57,077 nt of DNA from Lysobacterales bacterium (lineage in GTDB: Bacteria; Pseudomonadota; Gammaproteobacteria; Xanthomonadales; Xanthomonadaceae): NCBI GenBank assembly GCA_017302035.1, contig JAFLEA010000014.1, positions 1 through 57,077 on the forward strand, read 5' to 3'. Position 1 is the first letter of the stretch, and the number at the start of each line of letters is the position of its first letter. A model generated the notes under the pieces. That model was given only the letters and a program-made list of their open reading frames with translations. It was not told the DNA's origin and made no database searches. This document shows, in pieces, positions 17,601 to 29,317 of this stretch. Both the position numbers and the translations under genes were made by a program.

Positions 17601-19700
17601 ATGCAACCCTCATGGATGGACGCCACGCTGACCTGGGTCGGCAACCACCCGGTCCTGGCCGGGTTGGCGTTCTTTGCCATCGCCTTCGCCGACGCACTGA
17701 TCCTGGTGGGGGCGATCGTCCCGGCGCTGCCGCTGCTGATCGCGGTGGGCGTGCTGATCGGCATGGGCGAGGTCTCCGGTGCCTATGCGGTGGCCTGCCT
17801 CACCCTGGGCGCGTTTGTCGGCGACGGGCTCAGCTATTGGATCGGCTGGCGCTGGGGCGCGCGGCTGCACGGGGTGTGGCCGTTCCGGCGCTATCCGCAA
17901 CTGCTGGGGCGCGGCGAGATCCTGTTCCGGCGCAATGCCCTGAAGGCGCTGCTGGTGGCGCGCTACGTCGGCGCGGTGCGGCCGTTCGTGCCGGCCATCG
18001 CGGGGATCTCGAAGATGCCACCGGCGCGCTACGTGTCCATCAGCGCGGTGGCCTGCCTGTCGTGGGCGCTGCTGTTCCTGGCCCCGGGTTGGGTCCTGGG
18101 CCGCGCCTACGACGCGGTGGCGGCGGTGGCCGGCCACCTGGTGATCGTGCTGGGCCTGCTCGCCACGGTGCTGGGCCTGGCCTGGGCGTGGGTGCTCTAC
18201 ACCTACCGCTGGTTCGCCAACCACGCCGACTCGCTGCTGGCACGCGCGCTGGACTGGAGCCACCGGCATCCGGTGGTGGGCCGCCACTCGGCGGCGCTGT
18301 TCGACCCCAGCCACCGCGAATCCACCTCGCTGGCGCTGCTGGCGGTGCTGCTGATGGCCATCGGCTGGGCCTGGTTCGTGCTGCTGCTGGTGGTGATCGG
18401 CCACGGCGAACCGCTGGCGCTGGACCTGGCCGTGCACCAGGCGATGCTGGCCCTGCGCAACCCGCTGGCCGACTATCCGATGGCGGCGCTGGCCTCGCTG
18501 GGCGACTGGCCGGTGCTGGCCCCGGCCTGCATCGCGGTGCTGGGCTGGTTCGCCTGGCGCCGGCGCTGGATGGCCGCCGCGCACTGGCTGGCGGCGCTGG
18601 CGTTCGGCCTGGCGCTGACCTGGCTGCTGGGCAACACCATGGAAGTGGTGCGCCCGCCCGGCGCGAGCAGCGGCTTCGGCTTCCCTTCGATCGCGGTGAC
18701 CATGACCACCGTGGCCTTCGGCTTCTTCGCGGTGCTGATCGCGCGCGAGTTGCCCGGGCGCGACCGGGTCTGGCCGTACCTGGTGTCGGGCGCGGTGGTG
18801 GCGGTCATCGGTTTCGCCCGCCTGTACCTGGGCGCGCACTGGCTGAGCGACGTGGTCGGCGGGATGCTGCTGGGGGTGGTCTGGCTGCTGGTGCTGGGGA
18901 TCGCCTACCGTCGGCGCTTCAACCGCTCGTTCTGGGTCAAGCCCGTCGCGGCGGTGTTCTACGGCGTGTTCCTGGTGGCCGCGCTGTGGTACGCGCCCCG
19001 CAACATCGAGGCCAAGCTGGCCCGCTTCGAACCGCCGCCGCCGGTGCCGGTGCTGGCCGACCTGGAGGACTGGTGGAGCCACGAATGGATGCTGCAGCCG
19101 GCGCGGCGCAACGAGTTCGACGACGACCTGCGCTGGCCCCTGGACCTGCAAGTGGCCGGCCCGCTGGAACCGCTGCAGTCGCGGCTGCTGGCCGCCGGCT
19201 GGCGGGTGCAGCCGCAGGCCAAGTGGGAACAGGCGCTGAGCCTGCTCGACACCAACGTGGAGCCGCACGAGGTGCCGGTGCTGCCGGCCACCCTGGATGC
19301 GCATACCGAGGCGCTGCTGATGGTCCGCGACGGACCCGATCCCACCCTGCGCTACGTGCTGCGGCTGTGGCCCACGCCGCAGCACCTGCAGCCGGGCAAC
19401 GTGCCGCTGTGGGTCGGCACCACCCAGGCCATGCACTTCAAGCAGGACCTGGGCCTGATCGTGGCCTGGCGCCCGCAACGCGGCACCGAGTCGGCGCTGG
19501 GCCAGGTACTGGCGCCGCTGCACGACCTGCCGCAGGTGGTGGCGCTGCATCCGCAGTCGCAGTTGCCGGTGCTGCGGCTGCGCACCGACGGTTTCGAGGC
19601 CAAGGCCGGGATCAGTCCTCGTCCATCCATTCCAGCACCCGGTCCAGGCGCTGGTGGGGATCGTCCTCCTGCAGCAGCGCCAGGCGCTGTTCGTCGCTGA
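17601..19700 (+). CDS. DedA-PAP2-LssY fusion membrane protein
   Basis: The 699-residue protein joins three modules. An N-terminal DedA/SNARE-associated domain (about 1-220) resembles lipid flippases such as UptA. A PAP2 phosphatase domain (about 225-460) has the C1 part 'NTMEVVRPPG', C2 'GFGFPSIAVTMT' (the usual serine-His pair is not textbook) and C3 'FARLYLGAHWLSDVVGG'. A soluble LssY-type C-terminal domain follows (about 480-665). It may recycle undecaprenyl or phospholipid carriers. The last ~30 codons run antisense through the end of the convergent Lon-N gene, an 89-bp overlap. Confidence 0.88.
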   Translation: MQPSWMDATLTWVGNHPVLAGLAFFAIAFADALILVGAIVPALPLLIAVGVLIGMGEVSGAYAVACLTLGAFVGDGLSYWIGWRWGARLHGVWPFRRYPQLLGRGEILFRRNALKALLVARYVGAVRPFVPAIAGISKMPPARYVSISAVACLSWALLFLAPGWVLGRAYDAVAAVAGHLVIVLGLLATVLGLAWAWVLYTYRWFANHADSLLARALDWSHRHPVVGRHSAALFDPSHRESTSLALLAVLLMAIGWAWFVLLLVVIGHGEPLALDLAVHQAMLALRNPLADYPMAALASLGDWPVLAPACIAVLGWFAWRRRWMAAAHWLAALAFGLALTWLLGNTMEVVRPPGASSGFGFPSIAVTMTTVAFGFFAVLIARELPGRDRVWPYLVSGAVVAVIGFARLYLGAHWLSDVVGGMLLGVVWLLVLGIAYRRRFNRSFWVKPVAAVFYGVFLVAALWYAPRNIEAKLARFEPPPPVPVLADLEDWWSHEWMLQPARRNEFDDDLRWPLDLQVAGPLEPLQSRLLAAGWRVQPQAKWEQALSLLDTNVEPHEVPVLPATLDAHTEALLMVRDGPDPTLRYVLRLWPTPQHLQPGNVPLWVGTTQAMHFKQDLGLIVAWRPQRGTESALGQVLAPLHDLPQVVALHPQSQLPVLRLRTDGFEAKAGISPRPSIPAPGPGAGGDRPPAAAPGAVRR

Positions 19701-20211
19701 GCGGCAGCAGTTCGGCCAGGCGCCAGCCGACCCAGGCGGCGTCCTCGAGCTGGCGCAGGTTGGCGCCGGCATGCCCTGAACCGGGGTGCTCTGCGCCGAC
19801 CTTGTCCAGCAGTTCGGCCAGCAAGGTGGCCAGGGCGGCGTGCTGGGGGCGCAGTGGCGCGGTGGACGGGCCTTCGCACCATTGCACCTCGGCGATGAGC
19901 AGGCCGTTGTCGCGCACCCGCAGCCGGTCGACGCGGAAACGGCGCGCGCCGCGCACCTGCAAGGTCAGCAGGCCGTTGCGGTCGTTGCCGAAGTCCTCGA
20001 TCCGTGCCTCCACGCCGAACGCGGCCGGCATCGCCGGAGCGCCGACCTCCTCGCCGTCCAGGATCAGGCACACGCCGAAGCCGCCGTCGCTGCGACCGCA
20101 TTCGGCCAGCATGTCCAGGTAGCGCGGTTCGAACACGCGCAGGCCCAGCGGCGCGCCGGGCAGCAGCACGGTATGCAGCGGGAACAGCGGCAGCGACCCG
20201 GGTGCGGTCAT
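19612..20211 (-). CDS. Lon N-terminal (LAN) domain protein
   Basis: A 199-residue stand-alone LON substrate-binding domain, without the AAA+ and protease parts of Lon. Recognisable are 'LPLFPLHTVLLPGAPLGLRVFEPRYLDMLAEC' at the start, 'FGVCLIL', 'ARIEDFGNDRNGLLTLQVRGARRFRV' in the PUA-like beta barrel, and a helical C-terminal bundle. Function is unknown. Its ATG overlaps the mpl stop on the same strand (ATGA), and its 3' end overlaps the convergent PAP2 gene. Confidence 0.9.
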   Translation of the reverse strand: MTAPGSLPLFPLHTVLLPGAPLGLRVFEPRYLDMLAECGRSDGGFGVCLILDGEEVGAPAMPAAFGVEARIEDFGNDRNGLLTLQVRGARRFRVDRLRVRDNGLLIAEVQWCEGPSTAPLRPQHAALATLLAELLDKVGAEHPGSGHAGANLRQLEDAAWVGWRLAELLPLSDEQRLALLQEDDPHQRLDRVLEWMDED

Positions 20212-21614
20212 GGGCCTGGATCACCGAGCAAGGCCAGGAAGCGCCGCGGCGCACCCTCGAAGCCGCCGTTGGACATGAACACGACGTGGTCGCCCTCGCG
20301 CGCCTGCGCGCGCAGGGCGGCCAGCAGCGCATCGGTATCGGGCACGGCCCGCGCATCGCCGCGCACGGCCGCGATCACCGCGCCGGCGTCCCACGCCAGT
20401 TCGGGCCGATGCAGGAACACCACCGCGTCGGCCAGGTCCAGCGATGGCGCCAGCGCTCCGGCGTGCGCACCCAGGCGCATCGAATTGCTGCGCGGCTCCA
20501 TGGCGACCACGATGCGCGCATCGCCGACCTTCGCCCGCAGCCCCTCCAGGGTGGTGCGGATCGCGGTGGGATGGTGGGCAAAATCGTCGTACACGGTCAC
20601 CCCGCCCCGGGTGCCCAGCACTTCCAGCCGGCGCTTGACGCTGGCGAAGCCGGACAGCGCGCCGATCACCTGCGCCGGCTCGACGCCCACCGCGTGCGCA
20701 GCGGCCAGCGCCGCCAGCGCGTTCATCACGTTGTGCCGGCCCAGCAGCGGCCAGCGCAGGATGCCGACCTCGCGCCCCTGGTGCAGGACCACGAATGCGC
20801 TGCCGTCGGCCTGCAGCAGGCGCGCGCTCCAGTCGAACCCGGCGCCGCCATCGGCACGCGCGATCGCCACCGCCGCTTCGTCCAGGCCGAAGGTCTCCAC
20901 CGGCGTCCAGCAGCCCATCGCCAGCACCTGCGCCAGGTGCGCGTCCTCGCCGTTGACGATCAGCCGGCCGTTGCCCGGCACCGTGCGCACCAGGTGGTGG
21001 AACTGGCGCTGGATCGCGGCCAGGTCCGGGAAGATGTCGGCGTGGTCGTACTCGAGGTTGTTGAGGATCGCCACCTTGGGCCGGTAGTGGACGAACTTGC
21101 TGCGCTTGTCGAAGAAGGCGGTGTCGTACTCGTCGGCCTCGACCACGAACTCGCGGCCGGTGCCCAGGCGCGCGGAGCGGCCGAAGTCCTCGGCCACCCC
21201 GCCGACCAGGAAGCCCGGGTCGCGGCCGGCGGCATGCAGCAGGAAGGCCAGGATGCTGGTGGTGGTGGTCTTGCCGTGGGTGCCGGCCACCGCCAGGGTG
21301 GTGCGCCCGGGCAGCACCCGCTCGGCTAGCCATTGTGCGCCGGAGGTGTAGCGGCGACCGCCGTCGAGCACCTGCTCCACCGCCGGGTTGCCGCGCGAGA
21401 GGGCGTTGCCGACGACAATCTCGTCCGCGTCGGCGGAGATGTTGCGCGCCAGGTAGCCCTGGCGCAGTCCGATGCCCAGGTTCTCCAGCTGGGTGGACAT
21501 GGGCGGATAGACCGCCTGGTCGCTGCCCTCGACCTGCAGCCCCAGCTCCCGCGCCAGCGCCGCCACCCCGCCCATGAAGGTCCCGGCAATGCCGAGGATG
21601 TGGATCTTGCTCAT
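20208..21614 (-). CDS. mpl: Murein-tripeptide ligase Mpl
   Basis: Mpl links recycled L-Ala-gamma-D-Glu-meso-DAP tripeptide to UDP-MurNAc, returning cell-wall peptide to synthesis. The 468-residue Mur-ligase starts with 'KIHILGIAGTFMGGVAALARELG', typical of Mpl rather than MurC, has the ATP loop 'VAGTHGKTTTTSILA', the catalytic Glu/His region 'FVVEADEYDTAFFDKRSKF', and the C-terminal 'VYDDFAHHPTAI' and 'RSNSMRLG'. The start at 21614 is fixed by homology; 39 further codons upstream have no protein character. Confidence 0.96.
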   Translation of the reverse strand: MSKIHILGIAGTFMGGVAALARELGLQVEGSDQAVYPPMSTQLENLGIGLRQGYLARNISADADEIVVGNALSRGNPAVEQVLDGGRRYTSGAQWLAERVLPGRTTLAVAGTHGKTTTTSILAFLLHAAGRDPGFLVGGVAEDFGRSARLGTGREFVVEADEYDTAFFDKRSKFVHYRPKVAILNNLEYDHADIFPDLAAIQRQFHHLVRTVPGNGRLIVNGEDAHLAQVLAMGCWTPVETFGLDEAAVAIARADGGAGFDWSARLLQADGSAFVVLHQGREVGILRWPLLGRHNVMNALAALAAAHAVGVEPAQVIGALSGFASVKRRLEVLGTRGGVTVYDDFAHHPTAIRTTLEGLRAKVGDARIVVAMEPRSNSMRLGAHAGALAPSLDLADAVVFLHRPELAWDAGAVIAAVRGDARAVPDTDALLAALRAQAREGDHVVFMSNGGFEGAPRRFLALLGDPGP

Positions 21615-21751
21615 GGCGGCGATTGTCGCTGAAAAGCACCTTCTCCGGATGGAGCCGCCGCGTCCATGGGCATGGGCGAAAGCGCGTGCGGGGACCGTGG
21701 CCGTGCGCGCCCCGTGCGGCGGCGGCCGCAACCGGACAAGACGCTCTTGTC

Positions 21752-21789
21752 GAAAACAAAAACGCGCGCCGCCCGGAGGCAGCGCGCGC
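21752..21789 (-). terminator. Terminator after adk
   Basis: On the minus strand a G/C-rich stem (CGCGCG arms at 21763-21768 and 21783-21788, with additional inner pairs) is followed by TTTTTGTTTT. It lies about 20 nt past the adk stop codon and between adk and mpl, so these two minus-strand genes are likely separate transcripts. Confidence 0.85.
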
Positions 21790-21809
21790 CTGGAGTTCCG
21801 CCGGTCGGA

Positions 21810-22373
21810 TCAGCCGTTCAGCGCAGCCAGCACGCGGGCGGTGATCTCGTCCATGCTGCCCACGCCGTCGACCCGGGCCAGGGTGCCGCGGTCGGCGTAG
21901 AACCCGATCACCGGGGCGGTGGATTCGTTGTAGACCTGCAGGCGCTTGCGCACCGACTCGGGATTGTCGTCGGCGCGGCCCTCGGCCTGGGCGCGGCCGG
22001 CGATGCGCTCGACCAGCAGATCGGTGGCCACGTCCAACTGCACCACCGCGTCCAGCGGCTGGCCGATCTTGGCCAGCAGCCCGTCCAGCGCCCCGGCCTG
22101 GGCCAGGTTGCGCGGATAACCGTCGAGGATGAAGCCGCCGGCCACGTCGTCGCGCCCCAGGCGCGACTCGAGCATGCCCAGCAGGATCGCGTCGGAGACC
22201 AGGTCCCCGCGCGCCATCACTTCCTTGGCCTGCACGCCCAGCGGAGTGCCGGCGGCCACTTCGGCGCGCAACAGGTCGCCGGTGGAGATGTGCGGGACGC
22301 CGAGCGTGTCCTTCAGGCGCGCGGCCTGCGTTCCCTTGCCCGAGCCGGGCGGGCCAAGCAATACCAGTCGCAT
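21810..22373 (-). CDS. adk: Adenylate kinase
   Basis: Adk balances ATP, ADP and AMP (ATP + AMP to 2 ADP). The 187-residue protein has the P-loop 'LLGPPGSGKGTQA', the AMP-binding 'ISTGDLLRAEVAAGTPLG' and 'GFILDGYPRN' segments, and a short LID ('RAQAEGRADDNPESVRKRL') without zinc cysteines: the short form common in xanthomonads and mycobacteria. The ATG at 22373 is fixed by homology. It is divergent from pfp. Confidence 0.97.
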   Translation of the reverse strand: MRLVLLGPPGSGKGTQAARLKDTLGVPHISTGDLLRAEVAAGTPLGVQAKEVMARGDLVSDAILLGMLESRLGRDDVAGGFILDGYPRNLAQAGALDGLLAKIGQPLDAVVQLDVATDLLVERIAGRAQAEGRADDNPESVRKRLQVYNESTAPVIGFYADRGTLARVDGVGSMDEITARVLAALNG

Positions 22374-22520
22374 CGATCCTCCAGGGAAGAGTGTCCGGTG
22401 GCCGACGGGGGAGGCTAGACTCTGCTTCCCGGCGCCGTATCGCAGCTGCACCGTCGCGATGCAGCTTAACGCATCCGCCCTCCCCGCCCCAAGAATCCCG
22501 CCCCTCGAGGAACCCCGACC

Positions 22521-23777
22521 ATGGTCCAAGGCACCCTGCTCTACGCCCAGTCCGGCGGCGTCACCGCCGTCATCAACGCCACCGCCAGCGGCGTGATCGG
22601 CGAAGCGCGGGCCCGCGGGGTCAGGGTGCTGGCCGCCCGCAACGGCATCCTCGGCGCCCTGCGCGAGGACCTGGTGGATACCTCGAAGGAATCGGCCGCG
22701 GCCATCGCCGCCCTGGCCCACACCCCGGGCGGTGCATTCGGCTCGTGCCGCTACAAGCTCAAGTCGCTGGAAGTGGACCGCGCCCGCTATGCGCGCCTGC
22801 TCGACGTGCTCAAGGCCCACGACGTGCGCTGGTTCCTCTACAACGGCGGCAACGACTCGGCCGACACCGCCTGGAAGGTCTCGCAGCTGGCCCAGGCCTT
22901 CGGCTACCCGCTGCACTGCATCGGTGTGCCCAAGACCATCGACAACGACCTGGCGGTGACCGACACCTGCCCGGGCTTCGGTTCGGCGGCCAAGTACACC
23001 GCCGTGTCGGTGCGCGAGGCCGCACTGGACGTGCAGGCCATGGCCGAGACCTCGACCAAGGTGTTCGTCTACGAGGCCATGGGCCGCCACGCCGGCTGGC
23101 TGGCCGCCGCCGCCGGCCTGGCCGGGCAGGGCCCGGACGACGCCCCGCAAGTCATCCTGTTCCCCGAGCGCGCCTATGACGAAGCCGCGTTCCTGGCCCA
23201 GGTCGACAAGGTGGTGAAGAAAGTCGGCTGGTGCGTGGTGGTGGCCAGCGAGGGCATCCGCGACGCCGGCGGCAGGTTCGTCGCCGACGCCGGCGGCGGC
23301 CAGGACGCCTTCGGCCATACCCAGTTGGGCGGGGTGGCGTCCTACCTGGCCGGCAAGGTCAAGGACGAACTGGGGTACAAGGTCCACTGGACCCTGCCCG
23401 ACTACCTGCAGCGCTCGGCCCGCCACGTCGCCTCCAAGACCGACTGGGAGCAGGCCCAGGCAGTGGGCAAAGCCGCGGTGCAGTACGCGCTCAAGGGCAT
23501 GAACGCGGTGATGCCGGTGATCGTGCGCACGTCCTCGGCCCCGTACCGCTGGAAGATCGAGCCGGCGCCGCTGCACAAGGTGGCCAACCACGAGAAGACC
23601 ATGCCGGCGGGCTTCATCCGCAAGGACGGCTACGGCATCACCGCCAAGGCCCGCGAGTACCTGGAACCGCTGGTCCGTGGCGAAGCGCCCCTGCCCTGGG
23701 GCCGCGACGGCCTGCCCAAGTACGTGGCCCTGAAGAACGTGGCGGTGAAGAAGAAACTGCCTGCCTGGGAGGGCTGA
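22521..23777 (+). CDS. pfp: Pyrophosphate-dependent 6-phosphofructokinase
   Basis: This enzyme reversibly phosphorylates fructose 6-phosphate with PPi instead of ATP, serving glycolysis and gluconeogenesis. The 418-residue protein belongs to the PPi group: it has 'PKTIDNDL' (137-144), where ATP enzymes differ, and GGNDS (109-113) at the phosphoryl-donor site in place of the ATP-type GGDGS. 'EAMGRHAGWLAA' binds the sugar phosphate. It lies divergent to adk. A short hairpin without a T-run (about 23798-23815) separates it from the convergent LpxR-type gene. Confidence 0.95.
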   Translation: MVQGTLLYAQSGGVTAVINATASGVIGEARARGVRVLAARNGILGALREDLVDTSKESAAAIAALAHTPGGAFGSCRYKLKSLEVDRARYARLLDVLKAHDVRWFLYNGGNDSADTAWKVSQLAQAFGYPLHCIGVPKTIDNDLAVTDTCPGFGSAAKYTAVSVREAALDVQAMAETSTKVFVYEAMGRHAGWLAAAAGLAGQGPDDAPQVILFPERAYDEAAFLAQVDKVVKKVGWCVVVASEGIRDAGGRFVADAGGGQDAFGHTQLGGVASYLAGKVKDELGYKVHWTLPDYLQRSARHVASKTDWEQAQAVGKAAVQYALKGMNAVMPVIVRTSSAPYRWKIEPAPLHKVANHEKTMPAGFIRKDGYGITAKAREYLEPLVRGEAPLPWGRDGLPKYVALKNVAVKKKLPAWEG

Positions 23778-23840
23778 ACCGGATCCGGACGAATCCACTC
23801 CCGCCCGCGGCGGGAGCGGTGCCGGAACGCGCCTGCCGCA

Positions 23841-24887
23841 TCAGAACGCGCGGCTGACACTGATGCTGCCGAAGGACGGACGTTCGGCCTGTCCGTCGAA
23901 TTCGCGGCTGCGCTGGTATTGCGCCAGCGTGTAGCGCCAGTGCCCGTGGGCCACCACCAGGCCGTATCCCAGGTCGGCCACGAACGGACGCTTGTCCACC
24001 CGGTGGCTGGACTTGAAGGTGTTGCCGTCCAGGGTGATGTCGCGCAACACCCAGCGGCCCTCCACGCCCACGAACAGGTGCCAGCGCCAATCGCGACGGC
24101 CGGCCGTCGGCGCCACCGCGCCATACGGCTGCCCGGGACGTTGCGAGGAACTGCCGAAGTCGTCCGGCAATCGCCAGCCCCAGCGCCATTCCACGCCGGC
24201 GTTGGCATGGGTGGCGAAATTGCCCAGGCTCGCCCCGGCATGGCCGATGGCGTCCCAGCCCAGGGCATCGCCATGCGTGCCACCGTGCCAGCGTCGCAGC
24301 CGTTCGTGGACCCATTGCAGCACCGGTTCGTCGCGCAGCTGGTGCTGCCAGCCCTGCGGCAGGCGCACGCCGATCACGCGATGCACCGCGTTCTGCACCT
24401 GCTCCCCGCGCGCCGAGGGGCCGACCATGCCGAAACGCCATTGGTCGACGCGCAGGCGTTCGCCTTCGCGCCGGTAGGTTCCCAGGCTCAGCAGCAGCGC
24501 GCCCACGTAGGGGCGGTCATCCTCGATCAGGTCGGTGCGGGTCTTGTCCGCCGGCGTGTAGATGTCGTGCCTGAGTGCGATCAGGCGGTGCAGGGACACA
24601 TCCTGCCCGGGGCCGCCGGTCGCGGCCCGGGGCCGCGAGCCGATGGCCGGCCAGCGCGGACACGAAGGCTGCGCCGGATCGGCCACGTCGGCGGACACCG
24701 CGGCGATCACCATGCCGTTGGAATAGCCTCGATCCTGCGAGGCGCTGCCGAAAGCGTCGTTGTCCCAGCGCAGATCCCATGCGCCGCGCACGGCGTCCGA
24801 ACCGCCCTCCCCGCAGCCGTCCGCCGCCATCGCCTGCGATGGCCACAGCGACAAAAGGAGCAGTGCCGAGAGCCCGTGCATGCGCAT
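23841..24887 (-). CDS. LpxR-type outer-membrane lipid A deacylase (DUF2219)
   Basis: The family includes Salmonella LpxR, an outer-membrane beta barrel that removes the 3'-acyloxyacyl chain of lipid A. The 348-residue protein starts with a signal peptide ([21 protein letters not shown]), then shows '[23 protein letters not shown]', '[30 protein letters not shown]' (the family's YTP...DRPYxG signature), amphipathic strands, and the C-terminal phenylalanine (SRAF) needed by the BAM machine. Enzymatic activity is inferred from family only. It is convergent with pfp and divergent from hppA. Confidence 0.87.
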   Translation of the reverse strand: MRMHGLSALLLLSLWPSQAMAADGCGEGGSDAVRGAWDLRWDNDAFGSASQDRGYSNGMVIAAVSADVADPAQPSCPRWPAIGSRPRAATGGPGQDVSLHRLIALRHDIYTPADKTRTDLIEDDRPYVGALLLSLGTYRREGERLRVDQWRFGMVGPSARGEQVQNAVHRVIGVRLPQGWQHQLRDEPVLQWVHERLRRWHGGTHGDALGWDAIGHAGASLGNFATHANAGVEWRWGWRLPDDFGSSSQRPGQPYGAVAPTAGRRDWRWHLFVGVEGRWVLRDITLDGNTFKSSHRVDKRPFVADLGYGLVVAHGHWRYTLAQYQRSREFDGQAERPSFGSISVSRAF

Positions 24888-25015
24888 GTCGATCCGTGCA
24901 GGGTAGCAGCCAAGTCCTTTCGAGCCCATACTTCGCCTGCTCCGGGGGAGTATCGGGCGGCGGCCACGGCCCCGCCCCGACCTGCCGGATTCCATCAAGT
25001 CTCGGGGAGGGGTTC

Positions 25016-27043
<2,028 letters not shown>

Positions 27044-27068
27044 TCCTGCGCCCGCGCACGACACTCGA

Positions 27069-27097
27069 AGCCCCGGCCAGCGCCGGGGCTTTTTTTT
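27069..27097 (+). terminator. Terminator after hppA
   Basis: A 9-bp stem (AGCCCCGGC with GCCGGGGCT) is followed by a run of seven T. It lies about 25 nt past the hppA stop and ends just before the queD stop on the opposite strand. Confidence 0.92.
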
Positions 27098-27099
27098 GC

Positions 27100-27453
27100 T
27101 CAGCCGCGGTAGCGGCAGCCCGAGGTGCAGGTCTCGTGCACCACCACCTCGCTCAGCAGCGGCAGCGCCGGCTTGAGCCGTTCCCAGATCCATGCCGCCA
27201 GGCGTTCGCTGGTCGGGTTCTCCAGGCCCTCGATCTCGTTGAGGTAGTGGTGGTCCAGGCGCTCGTACAGCGGCTTGAACGCGGCCTTGAGCTGGGCGAA
27301 ATCCATCACCCAGCCGGTGCGCGGGTCGACTTCGCCCGAGACGTGGACCTCCACCCGGAACGAATGCCCGTGCAGGCGCGCGCACTTGTGCCCGTCCGGC
27401 ACGTTGGGCAGGCGGTGCGCCGCCTCCAGGGTGAAGACCTTGAAGATGTCCAT
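27100..27453 (-). CDS. queD: 6-carboxytetrahydropterin synthase QueD
   Basis: QueD converts 7,8-dihydroneopterin triphosphate to 6-carboxytetrahydropterin in the queuosine (7-deazaguanine) pathway. The 117-residue T-fold enzyme has the zinc histidines His13, His28 and His30, the catalytic Cys24 ('[11 protein letters not shown]'), and '[10 protein letters not shown]' and 'NPTSERLA' segments. The ATG at 27453 starts the homology; an ATG 13 codons upstream overlaps the rhlE end. It is downstream of rhlE on the same strand; no other que genes are present. Confidence 0.94.
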   Translation of the reverse strand: MDIFKVFTLEAAHRLPNVPDGHKCARLHGHSFRVEVHVSGEVDPRTGWVMDFAQLKAAFKPLYERLDHHYLNEIEGLENPTSERLAAWIWERLKPALPLLSEVVVHETCTSGCRYRG

Positions 27454-27488
27454 GGGCCGATTCTGCGGGGCGTGGCCGGAGGTGGCCA

Positions 27489-28865
27489 TCACGCCGGCGC
27501 GCGCTGGCCGCCGTGGCCGCGACCGCGGCCGTGCTGGGCGCGCTGGCCGCCGCCGGGCGCGGCCTGGCCGCCACCGTTGCGCGGCCCGCCGCCATGCTTC
27601 TTCGGGCCGGCATGCGCGTGCCGCGGCGCATCACCGTGCGGACGACGCGCATGGCGGCGCGGCGGTTGCTGCCCGCCCGGCACCTCGGCCTTGCCCGGGG
27701 CGCTGTTGCCCCAGCGGATCGGCACCTGCGGCTCGAAGCCGGGCAGGTCGCGGATGTCCATGTCGCGATCGAGCAGACGCACGATCTGGCGCAGGTACTT
27801 GGCGTCTTCCTGCGACACCAGCGACAGCGCCTCGCCGCTGGAACCATTCCGGCCGGTGCGGCCGATCCGGTGCACGTAGTCCTCGGCCACCATCGGCAGA
27901 TCGAAGTTGATCACCCGCGGCAGCTGGTCGATGTCGATGCCGCGCGCGGCGATGTCGGTGGCCACCAGCACTTTGACCTTGCCGGCCTTGAAGTCGCTCA
28001 GCGCGCGTTGGCGCTGGCCCTGGCTCTTGTTGCCGTGGATCGCTGCGGCCTGCACCCCGGATTTCTCCAGGAAGGTCGCCAGCTTGTCGCTGCCGTGCTT
28101 GGTCTTGGCGAACACCAGGGTCTGCACGCGCGCGTCCTGCGAAAGCAGGTGCAGCAACAGTTCGCGCTTGCGCGCGGTATCGACCGGATGCACGCGGTGG
28201 GCGATGGTCTCGGCCACGGTGTTCTGCGGGGTCACCTGCACCTCGCGCGGGTGGCGCATGAACTCCATCGCCAGCTGCTTGATGCTTTCCGGGAAGGTCG
28301 CCGAGAACAGCAGGGTCTGGCGGTTCTGCTTGGGCAGCTTGGCCAGGATGCGCTTGATCGAAGGCAGGAAGCCCATGTCGAGCATGCGGTCGGCCTCGTC
28401 CAGCACCAGTACCTCGATGCCCGACAGGTCCACGCTGCGGCGCTCCATGTGGTCGATCAGCCGGCCGGGGCAGGCGATCACCAGGTCCACGCCGCGGCGC
28501 AGGGCGTCGAGCTGGTTGCCCATGCCCACACCGCCGTAGATCACGGTGCTGGGGATGCGCAGGTACTTGCCGTAGCCGCGCAGGCTGTCATGGACCTGGG
28601 TAGCCAGTTCGCGGGTAGGGGTCAGGACCAGGGCGCGCGGCCGGCGCGGGCCGTTGACCGCCTGTGGCGAGGTGCCCAGGTGCTGCAGCAGGGGCAGGCC
28701 GAAGGCGGCCGTCTTGCCGGTACCGGTCTGGGCGCCGGCCAGCAGGTCGTGGCCGGCCAGGACCAGCGGGATGGCCTGCTGCTGGATCGGGGTGGGGGTC
28801 TCGTAGCCCTGCTCGGCCAGGGCACGCAGCAGGAAGGGCGCAAGGCCCAGGGATTCGAACGACAT
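27489..28865 (-). CDS. rhlE: DEAD-box RNA helicase RhlE
   Basis: RhlE-group helicases remodel RNA in ribosome assembly and mRNA turnover. The 458-residue protein has the Q motif ('[11 protein letters not shown]'), motif I AQTGTGKT (45-52), motif II DEAD (156-159), SAT, and 'HRIGRTGR'. The C-terminal ~85 residues form a basic, Gly/Arg/His-rich tail, typical for RNA binding in this subfamily. Translation starts at the homology start. The upstream 500-bp gap may contain a long regulated leader, common for these helicases. Confidence 0.95.
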   Translation of the reverse strand: MSFESLGLAPFLLRALAEQGYETPTPIQQQAIPLVLAGHDLLAGAQTGTGKTAAFGLPLLQHLGTSPQAVNGPRRPRALVLTPTRELATQVHDSLRGYGKYLRIPSTVIYGGVGMGNQLDALRRGVDLVIACPGRLIDHMERRSVDLSGIEVLVLDEADRMLDMGFLPSIKRILAKLPKQNRQTLLFSATFPESIKQLAMEFMRHPREVQVTPQNTVAETIAHRVHPVDTARKRELLLHLLSQDARVQTLVFAKTKHGSDKLATFLEKSGVQAAAIHGNKSQGQRQRALSDFKAGKVKVLVATDIAARGIDIDQLPRVINFDLPMVAEDYVHRIGRTGRNGSSGEALSLVSQEDAKYLRQIVRLLDRDMDIRDLPGFEPQVPIRWGNSAPGKAEVPGGQQPPRRHARRPHGDAPRHAHAGPKKHGGGPRNGGGQAAPGGGQRAQHGRGRGHGGQRAPA

Positions 28866-29302
28866 CGGGAAAGCTCCATAAGCGAACGCCCCGCGGGCGC
28901 AATGCCGGCGGGCGGGTCGGTGAGGACCGGGGTGGCTCGGAGCGTTCCCGTGAACCGCGCTGCGAGAAGGATGGGAGGCCGGCAGGGGCCGACCCGGATT
29001 GCGTGGCGAATGGCGTCGGAGTGGGTGGGGCGCCGGAAGTGTCCGGCGCCGCCGGCCCCTGAGGGAAACGGACGGCCGCTGGCAATCAGGGCATGGATTC
29101 TACGCGAAGCGGACGCGGCGCGGGGCGGATCGCTGGGGCGGCGTTCATCGGCCATGGGGAGGCCCGGTGGCGCATTCCGGCCCCGAGGGCACGCTTGGCG
29201 GGCTTGGCGGGCTTGGCGGGCTTGGCGTTTAGCCTTCGTACATATCTATGTATTTGATTTACAAGAATAAGACAAGCATTCGGGGACCTTCCTGCGCGGA
29301 CG
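28866..29302. other. Intergenic region between rhlE and the phasin gene
   Basis: No supportable gene was found on either strand. The part near rhlE should hold its promoter and leader. A four-copy 9-bp tandem repeat lies at 29194-29229, followed by a sharp change to AT-rich sequence (29230-29280) that probably contains the phasin promoter. Confidence 0.45.
29194..29229. repeat. Four-copy 9-bp tandem repeat
   Basis: GCTTGGCGG is repeated head to tail four times, the last copy ending in T instead of G. It sits 145 bp upstream of the phasin start, just ahead of the AT-rich promoter zone. Such short arrays can vary in copy number by slippage. Confidence 0.85.
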
Positions 29303-29317
29303 TGTTGCAATGCAACA
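29303..29317. promoter_or_regulatory. Palindromic operator in the phasin promoter
   Basis: TGTTGCAATGCAACA is a perfect palindrome with 7-bp arms, centred about 65 bp before the phasin ATG; a further half-site TGTTGCA follows at about 29330. Phasin genes are repressed by PhaR, which binds TGC-rich palindromes in studied bacteria, so this is a reasonable PhaR-site candidate. No phaR gene is in the window. Confidence 0.6.
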
